Shown here: piece by piece, positions 31,831-40,586 of the stretch
How the letters are laid out: each line of letters starts with the position of its first letter
Position numbering within the stretch: position 1 is the first letter of the stretch
Origin: Apirhabdus apintestini
GTDB taxonomy: Bacteria; Pseudomonadota; Gammaproteobacteria; Enterobacterales; Enterobacteriaceae
DNA: 64,000 nt
Assembly (NCBI GenBank): GCA_033977085.1
Contig: CP138906.1
Location: 1,922,001-1,986,000 of the forward strand
Reading direction: 5' to 3'
Notes under the pieces: model-generated
What the model saw: only the letters and a program-made list of their open reading frames with translations
Database searches by the model: none
What the model was told of the DNA's origin: nothing
Program-made: the position numbers and the translations under genes

Positions 31831-31850
31831 TACTGTGTATATTTACAGTA
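31831..31850 (-). promoter_or_regulatory. LexA (SOS) box of umuDC
   Basis: TACTGTGTATATTTACAGTA matches the LexA consensus, with CTGT-N8-ACAG at its core and flanking TA on both sides. It is immediately upstream of umuD, as in E. coli, so umuDC should be SOS-regulated. Confidence 0.92.
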
Positions 31851-32669
31851 TTTATGGTTCCTGCATTTCTATCAATAGCCTATTTACGCATGTTGCCTAA
31901 CCGCCTGCCACAGCTGAAAATTTAGTTTCTGGCGTTAGAGCGTACGTTGAGAAATATCATGAACGGAAGAAGTAACGCAAAGATGGCGGAATATGCAAAA
32001 GCCGCAGCGGCAGAAGTATGCACCGGACCGCTAAGCGCCTAAAAGTGCCAAAAAGAAAGCCTTCTGGCATAGGGAAGACACCCTATGCCGGTAATTTGCT
32101 TTTGCTGCTTAGCCTGAGGTAGATACCTTTGTGCTAGTTCAGCCTCAACCTCGGAGTAAAAATAATCATCAACTGATATAGAATGCTTTAATATCAAACC
32201 GAATGAAATTACTGCACTACTATTTTATCCCCGATTCTTTAACTAATCTCTATTCACGATAGCTAAGCGCTATAATCTGACAAGATTTAATTTGCGCGTA
32301 TTTTTTTGAGAAATACTGATAATAATATAATTGCCCGCTGTATCTTATGACATACTACAACAGCACCTGGTTTATTAATTAATAAATATTTAAAAAATTA
32401 CAAGTAAGTTAAATACAGTTACACATCATTATTTTATTGCATATTAATCATAAAATAAAAGCACTAATACTTGGTTGATTCAAGGAAGACCGAACACACA
32501 TAAACCATTACATCCCCAAAATATATCAATGCCTTATTATCACCTAATAAAATTACTAAGCAAAAAATTATCTCTCTATTAAAACAGATATAAAATATTT
32601 ATCTACAGATAAATAGGCCACATCGGAGTGGCCTTTTTTATTCTATTTAATAATTCAGTATATCGTTAA
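31851..32669. other. AT-rich non-coding stretch downstream of the bacteriocin-like gene
   Basis: About 800 bases with no supported protein gene. It contains a perfect hairpin at 32066-32089 (GGCATAGGG / CCCTATGCC, loop of 6) and a plus-strand terminator at 32616-32641. A 27-codon plus-strand frame at 31960-32043 (Ala-rich, ATG after GAGAAATATC) cannot be distinguished from chance. Confidence 0.4.
32616..32641 (+). terminator. orphan plus-strand terminator
   Basis: AGGCCAC and GTGGCCT around ATCGGA, followed by a run of six Ts. The T tract is on the plus strand, although the nearest gene (32670-32815) is on the minus strand. It could end an unrecognised short plus-strand transcript, or act in reverse with the U-rich TATTTAT on the other side. 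Confidence 0.6.
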
Positions 32670-32815
32670 TTAACCCCTGCCAGTCTTTTTACCTAAATAA
32701 CCTTGCACCCAGAATCCGCCACCGCCCTTAGGCTTTCCATATATGATACCCCAGCCGCCAGCTACAGATTCCATTTCTTTTTTGTCAATACTCTCATTGC
32801 GGTTTTCTTGTTCAT
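32670..32815 (-). pseudogene. double-glycine-leader bacteriocin-like peptide gene, one apparent base loss
   Basis: Not in any family I can name. The ATG at 32815 has a strong AAGGAG eight bases upstream. Adding one A to the AAAA run at about 32803 gives a 48-residue peptide. Its 21-residue leader ends IDKKEMESVAGG, with Ile -12, Glu -8, Met -7, Val -4 and Gly-Gly at -2/-1, an exact fit to the leader recognised by peptidase-containing ABC exporters. The predicted mature peptide has 27 residues, starts WGIIYGKPKGGGG, contains ten glycines, no cysteine, net positive charge and two GxxxG motifs. This fits an unmodified class II bacteriocin or microcin. No exporter gene is in the window. As given, the sequence is out of frame after about four codons. 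Confidence 0.6.
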
Positions 32816-33277
32816 TACTAATACTCCTTCTTCATAGATTATCTATTAATAGGTCATATTTCCATGCCACCTATAAGGAATATTAATATATTCTTAACTG
32901 GTGTGTTTTCTGCGGCCTTTATCTCAATTTTTACCGATACTGATATAATAGCAAAAACATCCATAAGATATAATCAGAAAATAATTATATATATGACATA
33001 GAAAAATAAATTGTTTTAATAAATACAAGTAAGGAAGAATAATAAATATACTAGTAATGTAGTACCAATAAAAACCATTCTGAATGATATCATTTATTAC
33101 ATTATTAATGATTTTTCACTAACCTGCAATTTTACTATTATTCTTTCTCCAAAAAAAAGTGTATATACGGTTGGTCAATAATGTTTTTTAATTAAAGGCA
33201 AAGCAAATATAAGAGCCGCAGCTTTAATTGGATTTTTATATGCAGCTTTAGATAAATTTTTGCAAAAATAATTAGAG
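32816..33277 (-). other. AT-rich region upstream of the bacteriocin-like gene, hydrophobic frame with stops
   Basis: No intact gene. One minus-strand frame from ATG at about 33079 reads hydrophobic stretches (VFIGTTLLVYLLFFLTCIY, then LFFYVIYIIIF, then LMDVFAIISVSV) interrupted by a TAA and a TGA, and ends about 30 bases before the peptide's start. Its position and composition would suit a small membrane immunity protein, but the two stops and the AT bias make chance equally possible. Icd's terminator closes the region. Confidence 0.3.
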
Positions 33278-33313
33278 AAAAAAGCCAACATAAACTTCAC
33301 ATCTATGTTGGCT
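33278..33313 (-). terminator. Rho-independent terminator of icd
   Basis: On the minus strand AGCCAACATA and TATGTTGGCT pair and are followed by six Ts, about 20 bases after the icd stop. Confidence 0.9.
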
Positions 33314-33332
33314 ATATATTACAAAGGTGGTG

Positions 33333-34583
33333 TTACATATTCGCGATAATCGCGTCGCCGAACTCTGAGCATTTCAGCAGTTTAGCGCCTTCCATCTGCC
33401 GCTCAAAATCATAGGTCACGGTTTTATTTGCGATTGCGCCTTCCATGCCTTTAACAATCAGGTCGGCGGCTTCGAACCATTCCATGTGGCGCAACATCAT
33501 CTCTGCGGAGAGAATAATAGAACCGGGGTTCACTTTATCCTGGCCTGCGTACTTGGGGGCCGTCCCGTGCGTTGCTTCAAATAGCGCGCACTCGTCGCCA
33601 ATATTGGCGCCAGGCGCGATGCCAATGCCGCCTACCTGCGCTGCCAGCGCATCGGAGATGTAGTCGCCGTTCAGGTTCATACAGGCAATCACGTCATATT
33701 CCGCCGGGCGCAGCAGGATCTGCTGTAAAAACGCATCCGCAATGACATCTTTAATAACGATTTGTTTACCGGTATTGGGGTTTTTCACGCTTACCCAAGG
33801 TCCGCCGTCTATTAGCTCGCCGCCGAACTCTTCGCGCGCCAACTGATAGCCCCAGTCTTTGAAGGCGCCTTCGGTAAACTTCATGATATTGCCTTTATGC
33901 ACCAGCGTAACTGAGTCGCGATCGTTGGTGATTGCGTACTCAATTGCCGCGCGCACCAGGCGCTTCGTGCCTTCCTCCGAGCAGGGTTTCACGCCGATGC
34001 CGCAATGTTCCGGGAAGCGAATTTTCTTCACGCTCATTTCATTACGCAGGAAAGCGATAACTTTATCCGCTTCCGGGGAGTCGGCTTTCCATTCAATACC
34101 CGCGTAGATATCCTCTGAGTTTTCACGGAAAATCACCATATCCGTAAGCTCAGGATGTTTTACCGGGCTTGGCGTGCCCTGATAATAACGTACCGGGCGC
34201 AGGCAAATATAAAGATCCAGCTCCTGGCGCAGGGCCACATTTAGCGAGCGGATCCCACCGCCAACCGGCGTAGTTAGCGGCCCTTTAATCGCCACGTGAT
34301 ATTTACGAATAAGATCCAGCGTTTCCGGCGGCAGCCAGACATCCTGACCGTAAACCCGCGTGGATTTCTCGCCGGTGAAAATCTCCATCCAGACAATTTT
34401 CCGCTCGCCGTTATACGCTTTTTCCACGGCGGCGTTCACGACATTGAGCATAGCTGGCGTAACATCTACGCCAATGCCATCGCCCTCAATGTAAGGAATT
34501 ATGGGGTTGTTCGGCACATTCAGCTTGCCGTCTTGTAGGGTAATTTTCTGACCTTCCGCCGGAACAACTACTTTGCTTTCCAT
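33333..34583 (-). CDS. icd: icd, NADP-dependent isocitrate dehydrogenase
   Basis: An intact 416-residue TCA-cycle enzyme, the exact E. coli length. The regulatory, substrate-binding serine lies in GGGIRSLNVALRQELDLYI, where AceK phosphorylates it. Other blocks are IPYIEGDGIGVDVTPAML, RENSEDIYAGIEW and the NADP region LFEATHGTAPKYAGQDKVNP. The start is the ATG at 34583 with AAGGAG upstream. It marks the left end of the block matching E. coli 25-26 min. Confidence 0.97.
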   Translation of the reverse strand: MESKVVVPAEGQKITLQDGKLNVPNNPIIPYIEGDGIGVDVTPAMLNVVNAAVEKAYNGERKIVWMEIFTGEKSTRVYGQDVWLPPETLDLIRKYHVAIKGPLTTPVGGGIRSLNVALRQELDLYICLRPVRYYQGTPSPVKHPELTDMVIFRENSEDIYAGIEWKADSPEADKVIAFLRNEMSVKKIRFPEHCGIGVKPCSEEGTKRLVRAAIEYAITNDRDSVTLVHKGNIMKFTEGAFKDWGYQLAREEFGGELIDGGPWVSVKNPNTGKQIVIKDVIADAFLQQILLRPAEYDVIACMNLNGDYISDALAAQVGGIGIAPGANIGDECALFEATHGTAPKYAGQDKVNPGSIILSAEMMLRHMEWFEAADLIVKGMEGAIANKTVTYDFERQMEGAKLLKCSEFGDAIIANM

Positions 34584-34728
34584 TCACTTCTCCTTCGAGC
34601 GCTTCTGGTTATTACCATCTTTGTTAAAAATTTGTAATTAGCGTGTCAATACTACCCGAATCTATGGGTCCATGAAAGACCGCTGTGATTCCGCTATAAT
34701 GCGAAAATCACTGATACCTGAAAACACT

Positions 34729-35364
34729 ATGCGCCCAACTTCCACGTTAAATTCTAAAATTAAGCGTTTCAGCACCAAAAAATCAGCGCCCAGGCGAAAG
34801 CCGGTCGGCCCCAGACAAATTGTGCTGTTTAATAAACCTTACGACGTGCTGCCTCAGTTTACCGATGAGGCCGGGCGGCAAACGCTGAAGGCATTTATCC
34901 CACTTCCTGATATCTACGCCGCCGGTCGGCTCGACCGCGACAGTGAAGGTTTGCTGGTACTAACCAATGACGGCGCGCTCCAGGCCGCGCTTACGCAGCC
35001 GGGCAAACGCACGGGGAAAGTCTATTTCGTTCAGGTGGAAGGTATCCCCGACGCGCAGGCCATCGCGGCGCTGCAGCGCGGCATAACGCTTAATGACGGC
35101 CCTACGCTTCCTGCCGGGGTTGAACTTACTGAAGAGCCGGCCTGGCTCTGGCCGCGCACGCCGCCGGTGCGCGAGCGTAAAACGGTGCCTACTGCCTGGT
35201 TAAAAATTACCCTTTACGAAGGGCGAAATCGACAAGTCAGACGCATGACCGCTCACGTGGGTTATCCTACGCTGCGTCTTATTCGTTACTCGCTTGGCCC
35301 CTTTACGCTCGCTGATTTACAAAGCGGCGCGTGGCGCCATGCCTTACCGGAGGAGTTACTATGA
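34729..35364 (+). CDS. rluE: rluE, 23S rRNA pseudouridine(2457) synthase
   Basis: An intact pseudouridine synthase of the RsuA family. The catalytic aspartate lies in YAAGRLDRDSEGLLVLTNDG, followed by PGKRTGKVYFVQVEG and the C-terminal LYEGRNRQVRRMTAHVGYPTLRLIR. A basic N-terminal tail precedes the core. The start is uncertain: I choose ATG 34729 (RPTSTLNSK), giving 211 residues; in-frame ATGs at 34708 and 34672 would add 7 or 19. It is divergent from icd, as in E. coli. Confidence 0.9.
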   Translation: MRPTSTLNSKIKRFSTKKSAPRRKPVGPRQIVLFNKPYDVLPQFTDEAGRQTLKAFIPLPDIYAAGRLDRDSEGLLVLTNDGALQAALTQPGKRTGKVYFVQVEGIPDAQAIAALQRGITLNDGPTLPAGVELTEEPAWLWPRTPPVRERKTVPTAWLKITLYEGRNRQVRRMTAHVGYPTLRLIRYSLGPFTLADLQSGAWRHALPEELL

Positions 35365-35701
35365 AATACGGTACCATCCTGCTGCTCGTCGCCACTGCAT
35401 TTAGCGTCAGCGCCGCGCAGGCGGCCAGTTTTAGCTGTGAAAAACCGCAGCATGCGGATGAAAAACCATTTGCGCCCATCGGGATCTCAACGATAAAGAT
35501 GTCGAAATGGCTACGCAATATCGCTTTCTAAAGGGTCTGTTTGCCATGGGCGGACGCGGCGCGTTTCAGGATCAGCAGCAGGCCTGGCTAAAACAGCGGC
35601 GCGCCTGCGCTACCGATACCCGCTGTCTGAACCAGCGCTATGATGAACGGTTAAAGCAAATGGCCGATGTTTATGGCCGCATCAACCGGCCACTGTTTTA
35701 A
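35361..35701 (+). pseudogene. LprI-like (DUF1311) secreted small protein, one frameshift
   Basis: The ATG overlaps the rluE stop (ATGA), implying coupling. A signal peptide (LLLVATAFSVSAAQA) is followed by FSCEKPQHADEK and, after adding one A near 35465, AICAHRDLNDKDVEM-type sequence, then WLKQRRACATDTRCLNQRYDERL. Four cysteines in this arrangement and the final CLxxxYxxRL pattern are typical of the lysozyme-inhibitor LprI-like family. About 113 residues, probably periplasmic. The role is inferred from family resemblance only. Confidence 0.7.
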
Positions 35702-35939
35702 AGGCTTGTTAATCGTATGCAGTGATGACACCGGGGCGCCCGGCGTTTATCCACTGATATTGCTGACACTACCCGCCGCGCAGAATTTAACGCCAGCGCC
35801 TTACTCTGCTACGTGGGCCTATCAGGCGATGCGGCAACCGCTACATAAGCTTGCCTGAATGCGCCCTCCTGCGCGACTGTGATTTCGCGCTCGTCATCGG
35901 TAAGTGCGTTTGTCGGGCTGGCCTTAAGGACATTAGCCA

Positions 35940-36398
35940 ATGTTTAAACCTCATGTCACCGTCGCCTGCGTAGTGCAGGCCGAAGGACAGTTTTTAGTCG
36001 TCGAAGAAACTATTAACGGCAAGGCGCTGTGGAACCAGCCGGCCGGCCATCTTGAAGCCAATGAAACGCTTTACCAGGCCGCCCGGCGCGAACTGTGGGA
36101 AGAAACCGGTATCGAGGCCGACCCGCAAAGTTTCCTGCGCATGCATCAATGGATAGCGCCTGACGGTACGCCCTTTTTGCGCTTCCTGTTCGCCATCGAT
36201 TTACCGAACAAAGTGGCAACAACGCCGCACGATGAGGATATTGACCGCTGCCTGTGGCTACCGGCCCAGGATATCTTAACCGCGTCTCAATTACGCTCAC
36301 CGCTGGTAGCAGAAAGCCTGCGCTGCTATCACCAGGCGCAGCGGTGGCCGCTTTCAATACTTGACGCATTTAACTGGCCTTTCGCGGGGGATGCCTGA
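35940..36398 (+). CDS. nudJ: nudJ, Nudix phosphatase (HMP-PP / nucleoside triphosphate)
   Basis: An intact 152-residue Nudix enzyme, with box GHLEANETLYQAARRELWEETG complete. NudJ (YmfB) hydrolyses thiamine-precursor HMP-PP and nucleoside di/triphosphates. It starts at ATG 35940 after about 240 bases of empty sequence, and leads the nudJ-mnmA-hflD-purB cluster as in E. coli. Confidence 0.93.
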   Translation: MFKPHVTVACVVQAEGQFLVVEETINGKALWNQPAGHLEANETLYQAARRELWEETGIEADPQSFLRMHQWIAPDGTPFLRFLFAIDLPNKVATTPHDEDIDRCLWLPAQDILTASQLRSPLVAESLRCYHQAQRWPLSILDAFNWPFAGDA

Positions 36399-36455
36399 GG
36401 CGGCAACGCGTGCTAGAATACGCCGCCTTTGACGTTCAATACGCGAGCCTTTTCC

Positions 36456-37555
36456 ATGTCTGCCAGTACTAAAAAAGCGATCGTCGGCATGTCCGGCGGC
36501 GTCGACTCTTCGGTTTCCGCCTGGCTGCTGTTACAGCAGGGATATCAGGTGGAAGGTCTGTTCATGAAAAACTGGGAAGAGGACGACGGTGAAGAGTACT
36601 GCACCGCCGCCGCCGATCTGGCGGACGCCCAGGCCGTCTGCGATAAGCTGGGTATCCCGCTGCACACCGTCAACTTCGCAGCGGAATACTGGGATAACGT
36701 CTTCGAACATTTTCTGGCTGAATATAAAGCCGGCCGCACGCCGAACCCGGATATTCTGTGCAATAAAGAAATTAAATTTAAAGCGTTTCTTGAGTTTGCC
36801 GCAGAAGACCTTGGGGCAGACTATATTGCGACGGGTCACTATGTACGCCGACAGGATATCGCAGGTAAAAGCCGCCTGCTGCGCGGAATAGATGCCAATA
36901 AAGACCAAAGCTACTTTTTATATACCCTGAGCCACGAGCAATTAGCCCAGAGCCTGTTTCCGGTAGGCGAACTGGAAAAGCCCGAGGTGCGCCGCATTGC
37001 GGAAGAGCTAGGGCTGGCCACGGCGAAGAAAAAGACTCTACCGGTATTTGTTTTATCGGCGAGCGCAAATTCCGCGAGTTTCTCGGGCGCTACCTTCCGG
37101 CGCAGCCTGGCCCGATTATCACCGTTGACGGTGAGACGTTAGGCGAGCATCAGGGTCTGATGTACCACACGCTTGGCCAGCGTAAAGGGCTGGGTATCGG
37201 CGGCACCAAAGAAGGCAGCGAAGACCCCTGGTATGTGGTAGATAAAGATATGGCGCATAATGCGCTGATTGTCGCACAGGGTCACGACCATCCTCGCCTG
37301 ATGTCCCGCGGGCTAATTGCACAGCAGTTACACTGGGTGAGCCGTGAACCGCTTACCGCTCCGCTGCGCTGTACGGTAAAAACCCGATATCGTCAGGAAG
37401 ATATTTCCTGCCTGTTAACGCCCGCAGGCGACGATCGCATCGAGGTACAGTTCGATGTTCCGGTCGCGGCGGTAACGCCCGGCCAGTCTGCGGTGTTCTA
37501 CCTCGACGAGATCTGTCTTGGCGGTGGCGTCATTGAAGAGCGCATCCCGCTATAA
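36456..37555 (+). pseudogene. mnmA: mnmA, tRNA-specific 2-thiouridylase, one frameshift
   Basis: MnmA adds sulfur to wobble uridine 34 in Lys, Glu and Gln tRNAs. The PP-loop VGMSGGVDSSVSAWLL is at the N-terminus; the first catalytic cysteine lies in PNPDILCNKEIKFKAF and the second in the expected TGICFIGERKFREF, which spans the break. One A is missing from the run near 37029-37033; six As restore AKKKDSTGICF. The C-terminal beta domain ends EICLGGGVIEERIPL. Start 36456. Confidence 0.94.
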
Positions 37556-37582
37556 TGCCCTTATCATCTGGAAGGAATTGCC

Positions 37583-38212
37583 GTGACCAAAAACTATTAT
37601 GACATTACGCTGGCGCTGGCGGGCGTGTGTCAATCCGCGCGTCTGGTCCAGCAATTGGCGCATCAGGGGCACTGTGACGCCGACGCACTGCACACTTCTT
37701 TAAATAGCGTTATAGACCAGCATCCCGGCTCTACGCTGGGCGTGTTCGGCGACAGCGGCTCCAATCTGAAAACCGGACTTGAAATGCTGCCGGGCATTCT
37801 TAACGCCAGCCATCGCCAGGGTTAAACGATGAGCTCACCCGCTATGTTCTAAGCCTGACCGTACTGGAGCGAAAACTGTCAGCCAACCAGAGCGCGCTGA
37901 ATACGCTTGGTGAACGCATTGCCGGGCTGCAGCGTCGAGCTCGAACACTTCGAGCTGGAATCAGAAACGCTGGTAAGCGCAATGGCGGGCATTTATGTGG
38001 ATGTGATTAGCACGCTCGGCCCCCGTATCCAGGTTACCGGTTCCCCTGCCGTGCTGCAAAGTCCACAAGTGCAGGCGCGCGTTCGCGCAGCGCTCCTTGC
38101 GGGTATTCGTGCCGCCGTTCTCTGGCGCCAGGTGGGCGGCAGCCGCCTGCAGCTGATGTTTTCCCGTCAACGCCTGATAGCTCAGGCCAAACAAATTCTG
38201 AACCATTGCTAA
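37583..38212 (+). pseudogene. hflD: hflD, lysogenization regulator HflD, two frameshifts
   Basis: A helical, peripheral membrane protein of about 210 residues that in E. coli binds lambda CII. Start GTG at 37583 (TKNYYDITLALAGVCQSARLVQQLAHQGHCDADAL). Breaks: a T loss near 37823 (HRQGLNDELTRY expected) and a one-base gain near 37934, where CGTCAGCTCGAAC became CGTCGAGCTCGAAC. The rest reads LESETLVSAMAGIYVDVIS and LQLMFSRQRLIAQAKQIL. It lies between mnmA and purB. Confidence 0.92.
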
Positions 38213-38230
38213 TTTCTCAGGAGCAACCCG

Positions 38231-39601
38231 ATGGAATTATCTTCACTGACCGCCGTCTCCCCTATTGACGGGCGCTATGGCGATAAAGTCAGCCCGCTGC
38301 GCGCCATATTTAGCGAATTCGGCCTACTGAAATTCCGAGTCCAGGTTGAAGTTCGCTGGCTGCAAAAACTGGCCGCTGAAAGCGCTATTGCGGAAGTCCC
38401 CGCTTTGGATGGCAGCGCAAACGATTTCCTTGAGACGCTGGTGAGTGAGTTTTCAGAACAGGATGCCGCGCGAATAAAAGTCATTGAGCGCACCACTAAC
38501 CATGACGTAAAAGCCGTCGAATACTTTCTCAAAGAAAAAGTCGCCGCCGTTCCTTCTCTGCACGCCGTGTCAGAATTTATCCATTTTGCCTGCACGTCGG
38601 AAGACATTAATAATCTTTCTCATGCGCTGATGCTGGACACCGCACGCCGCGAAATAGTGCTGCCTGAATGGCAGCGGATTATCGCCGCCGTGAAGGCGCT
38701 GGCGCACGATTACCGGGATATTCCGCTGCTTTCACGCACGCACGGCCAGCCGGCTACGCCCTCTACCGTCGGGAAAGAGATGGCAAACGTCGCCTGGCGC
38801 CTTGAGCGCCAGCGTCGTCAGTTAGAGCAGGTAGAGATCATGGGCAAAATTAACGGCGCGGTGGGTAATTATAACGCCCATATAGCGGCTTACCCGGAGG
38901 TAGACTGGCATCAATTTAGCGAACGGTTTGTCACTTCGCTGGGAGTGGTCTGGAACCCCTATACCACGCAAATTGAGCCGCATGATTATATCGCCGAGCT
39001 TTTTGACTGCATCGCGCGTTTCAACACCATCCTTATCGATTTCGACAGGGATATCTGGGGCTATATCGCCCTGAATCACTTTAAACAAAAGACCATCGCA
39101 GGCGAAATTGGCTCTTCGACGATGCCGCATAAAGTCAATCCCATTGATTTTGAGAACTCGGAAGGCAACCTTGGGCTGGCAAATGCGGTATTACAGCACC
39201 TGGCCTGCAAATTACCGGTATCCCGCTGGCAGCGCGATCTGACGGACTCAACGGTCCTGCGTAATCTGGGCGTTGGGCTGGGCTACGCGCACATTGCCTA
39301 CCAGTCGACGCTGAAAGGCATTAGTAAGCTTGAAGTTAACCGCGAGCGTTTACTGGCGGAGCTGGACAACAACTGGGAAGTACTCGCCGAACCAATTCAA
39401 ACCGTAATGCGCCGCTACGGCATTGAAAAGCCGTATGAAAAACTGAAGGAACTCACGCGCGGTAAACGCGTCAGCGCCGCAGACATTCAGCGCTTTATTG
39501 ATGAGCTGGCGCTGCCGGAGGAAGAAAAAGTGCGGCTGAAGGCCATGACGCCCGCCAATTATTTAGGGCGTGCTGTTCAGATGGTGGATGATTTACCGTA
39601 A
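38231..39601 (+). CDS. purB: purB, adenylosuccinate lyase
   Basis: Intact, 456 residues. PurB acts twice in purine synthesis, releasing fumarate from SAICAR and from adenylosuccinate. The superfamily signature GSSTMPHKVNPIDFEN contains the catalytic serine, and the histidine region LLSRTHGQPATPSTVGKEM is present. AGGAG precedes the ATG. It follows hflD by 18 bases. Confidence 0.97.
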   Translation: MELSSLTAVSPIDGRYGDKVSPLRAIFSEFGLLKFRVQVEVRWLQKLAAESAIAEVPALDGSANDFLETLVSEFSEQDAARIKVIERTTNHDVKAVEYFLKEKVAAVPSLHAVSEFIHFACTSEDINNLSHALMLDTARREIVLPEWQRIIAAVKALAHDYRDIPLLSRTHGQPATPSTVGKEMANVAWRLERQRRQLEQVEIMGKINGAVGNYNAHIAAYPEVDWHQFSERFVTSLGVVWNPYTTQIEPHDYIAELFDCIARFNTILIDFDRDIWGYIALNHFKQKTIAGEIGSSTMPHKVNPIDFENSEGNLGLANAVLQHLACKLPVSRWQRDLTDSTVLRNLGVGLGYAHIAYQSTLKGISKLEVNRERLLAELDNNWEVLAEPIQTVMRRYGIEKPYEKLKELTRGKRVSAADIQRFIDELALPEEEKVRLKAMTPANYLGRAVQMVDDLP

Positions 39602-39836
39602 GCCAATCCTTGGCCGTCCACCTGAGGCGGCCCGTTTATTACCGCTTAAAAAACGCCCGGTGGCACCGCTATCAGCGGCGAGCAGGGCTGATTATCATTC
39701 ACTCATCAAAAGCGCCGAAGGCATCCCCTCCACCCAATTACTGTGTTAGTAAAATGGGCGGCAACGAATTCTTATCAGATCTGTGTTATGGATAGGCATG
39801 CGGAATATGCGCCGCTCGCTGCAATACTGAAATGTA
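39602..39836. other. purB-phoP intergenic region, upstream part
   Basis: No gene is seen. It precedes the PhoP box; the whole gap to phoP is 314 bases. Confidence 0.4.
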
Positions 39837-39853
39837 CGTTTAGCTACTGTTTA
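39837..39853 (+). promoter_or_regulatory. PhoP box upstream of phoPQ
   Basis: The direct repeat CGTTTA-GCTAC-TGTTTA matches the PhoP box consensus (hexamers GTTTA-type separated by 5 bases). A candidate -10, CAAAAT at 39868-39873, lies about 14 bases after the box, close to the usual arrangement. This indicates autoregulation of phoPQ, as in E. coli and Salmonella. Confidence 0.8.
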
Positions 39854-39882
39854 TCGCGATAGAATGCAAAATCGCGATAAAC
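39849..39882. repeat. perfect 12-bp inverted repeat in the phoP promoter
   Basis: GTTTATCGCGAT (39849-39860) and ATCGCGATAAAC (39871-39882) are exact reverse complements around AGAATGCAAA. The left arm includes the downstream PhoP half-site; the right arm carries the same half-site inverted. It could be an operator or a leader hairpin. Confidence 0.85.
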
Positions 39883-39915
39883 TAAGGGATATTCACGTTT
39901 TCAAAAGAGGTTTTC

Positions 39916-40586
39916 ATGCGGGTTCTGGTCGTTGAAGATAATGCGCTGCTGCGCCATCATTTGCAGGTTCAACTGCGGGAACTGGGCCACCAGGTCGATG
40001 CGGCAGAAGATGCGAAAGAGGCCGACTATTTTCTGCAGGAACATATGCCTGATATCGCTATCGTCGATTTAGGGTTACCCGATGAAGACGGAATGTCACT
40101 AATACGCCGCTGGCGCGGCCACGAAGTGTCAGTGCCGGTACTGGTCTTAACCGCCCGGGAAGGCTGGCAGGATAAAGTCGAGGTACTCGGCGCCGGGGCC
40201 GACGATTATGTAACTAAGCCCTTCCACCTGGAAGAAGTAGTTGCTCGAATGCAGGCTCTGCTACGGCGCAACAGCGGCCTGGCCTCACAGCTTATCACTA
40301 TCCCCCTTTCCAGGTGGATCTATCCCGCCGGGAGCTGACTATCGGCGAACAGCTAATTAAACTCACCGCCTTTGAATACACCATTATCGAAACGCTCATT
40401 CGCAACGCCGGGAAAGTCGTCAGTAAAGATTCACTGATGCTACAGCTTTATCCGGACGCCGAACTGCGCGAAAGCCACACTATCGATGTTTTAATGGGGC
40501 GCCTGCGTAAGAAAATTCAGGCCGAATATGCCGATGACGTGATTACCACGGTGCGCGGTCAGGGTTATCGCTTTGATTTGCGCTAA
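39916..40586 (+). pseudogene. phoP: phoP, response regulator, one frameshift
   Basis: An OmpR-family response regulator of about 223 residues. The receiver has the acidic pair VVEDNALL, the phosphorylated aspartate in IAIVDLGLPDEDGM and the lysine in DDYVTKPFHLEEV. The DNA-binding winged helix has LTAFEYTIIETLIRN and SHTIDVLMGRLRKKI. One C is missing near 40305 (ITIPPFQVDLSRREL expected), in the linker. The phoP stop abuts the phoQ ATG. Confidence 0.95.

Noticed and set aside
33186..33290. 38-codon minus-strand frame and overlapping plus-strand hydrophobic frame just beyond icd
   Set aside because: The minus-strand ATG lies within the icd terminator stem, and the plus-strand frame has no start codon without adding two bases.
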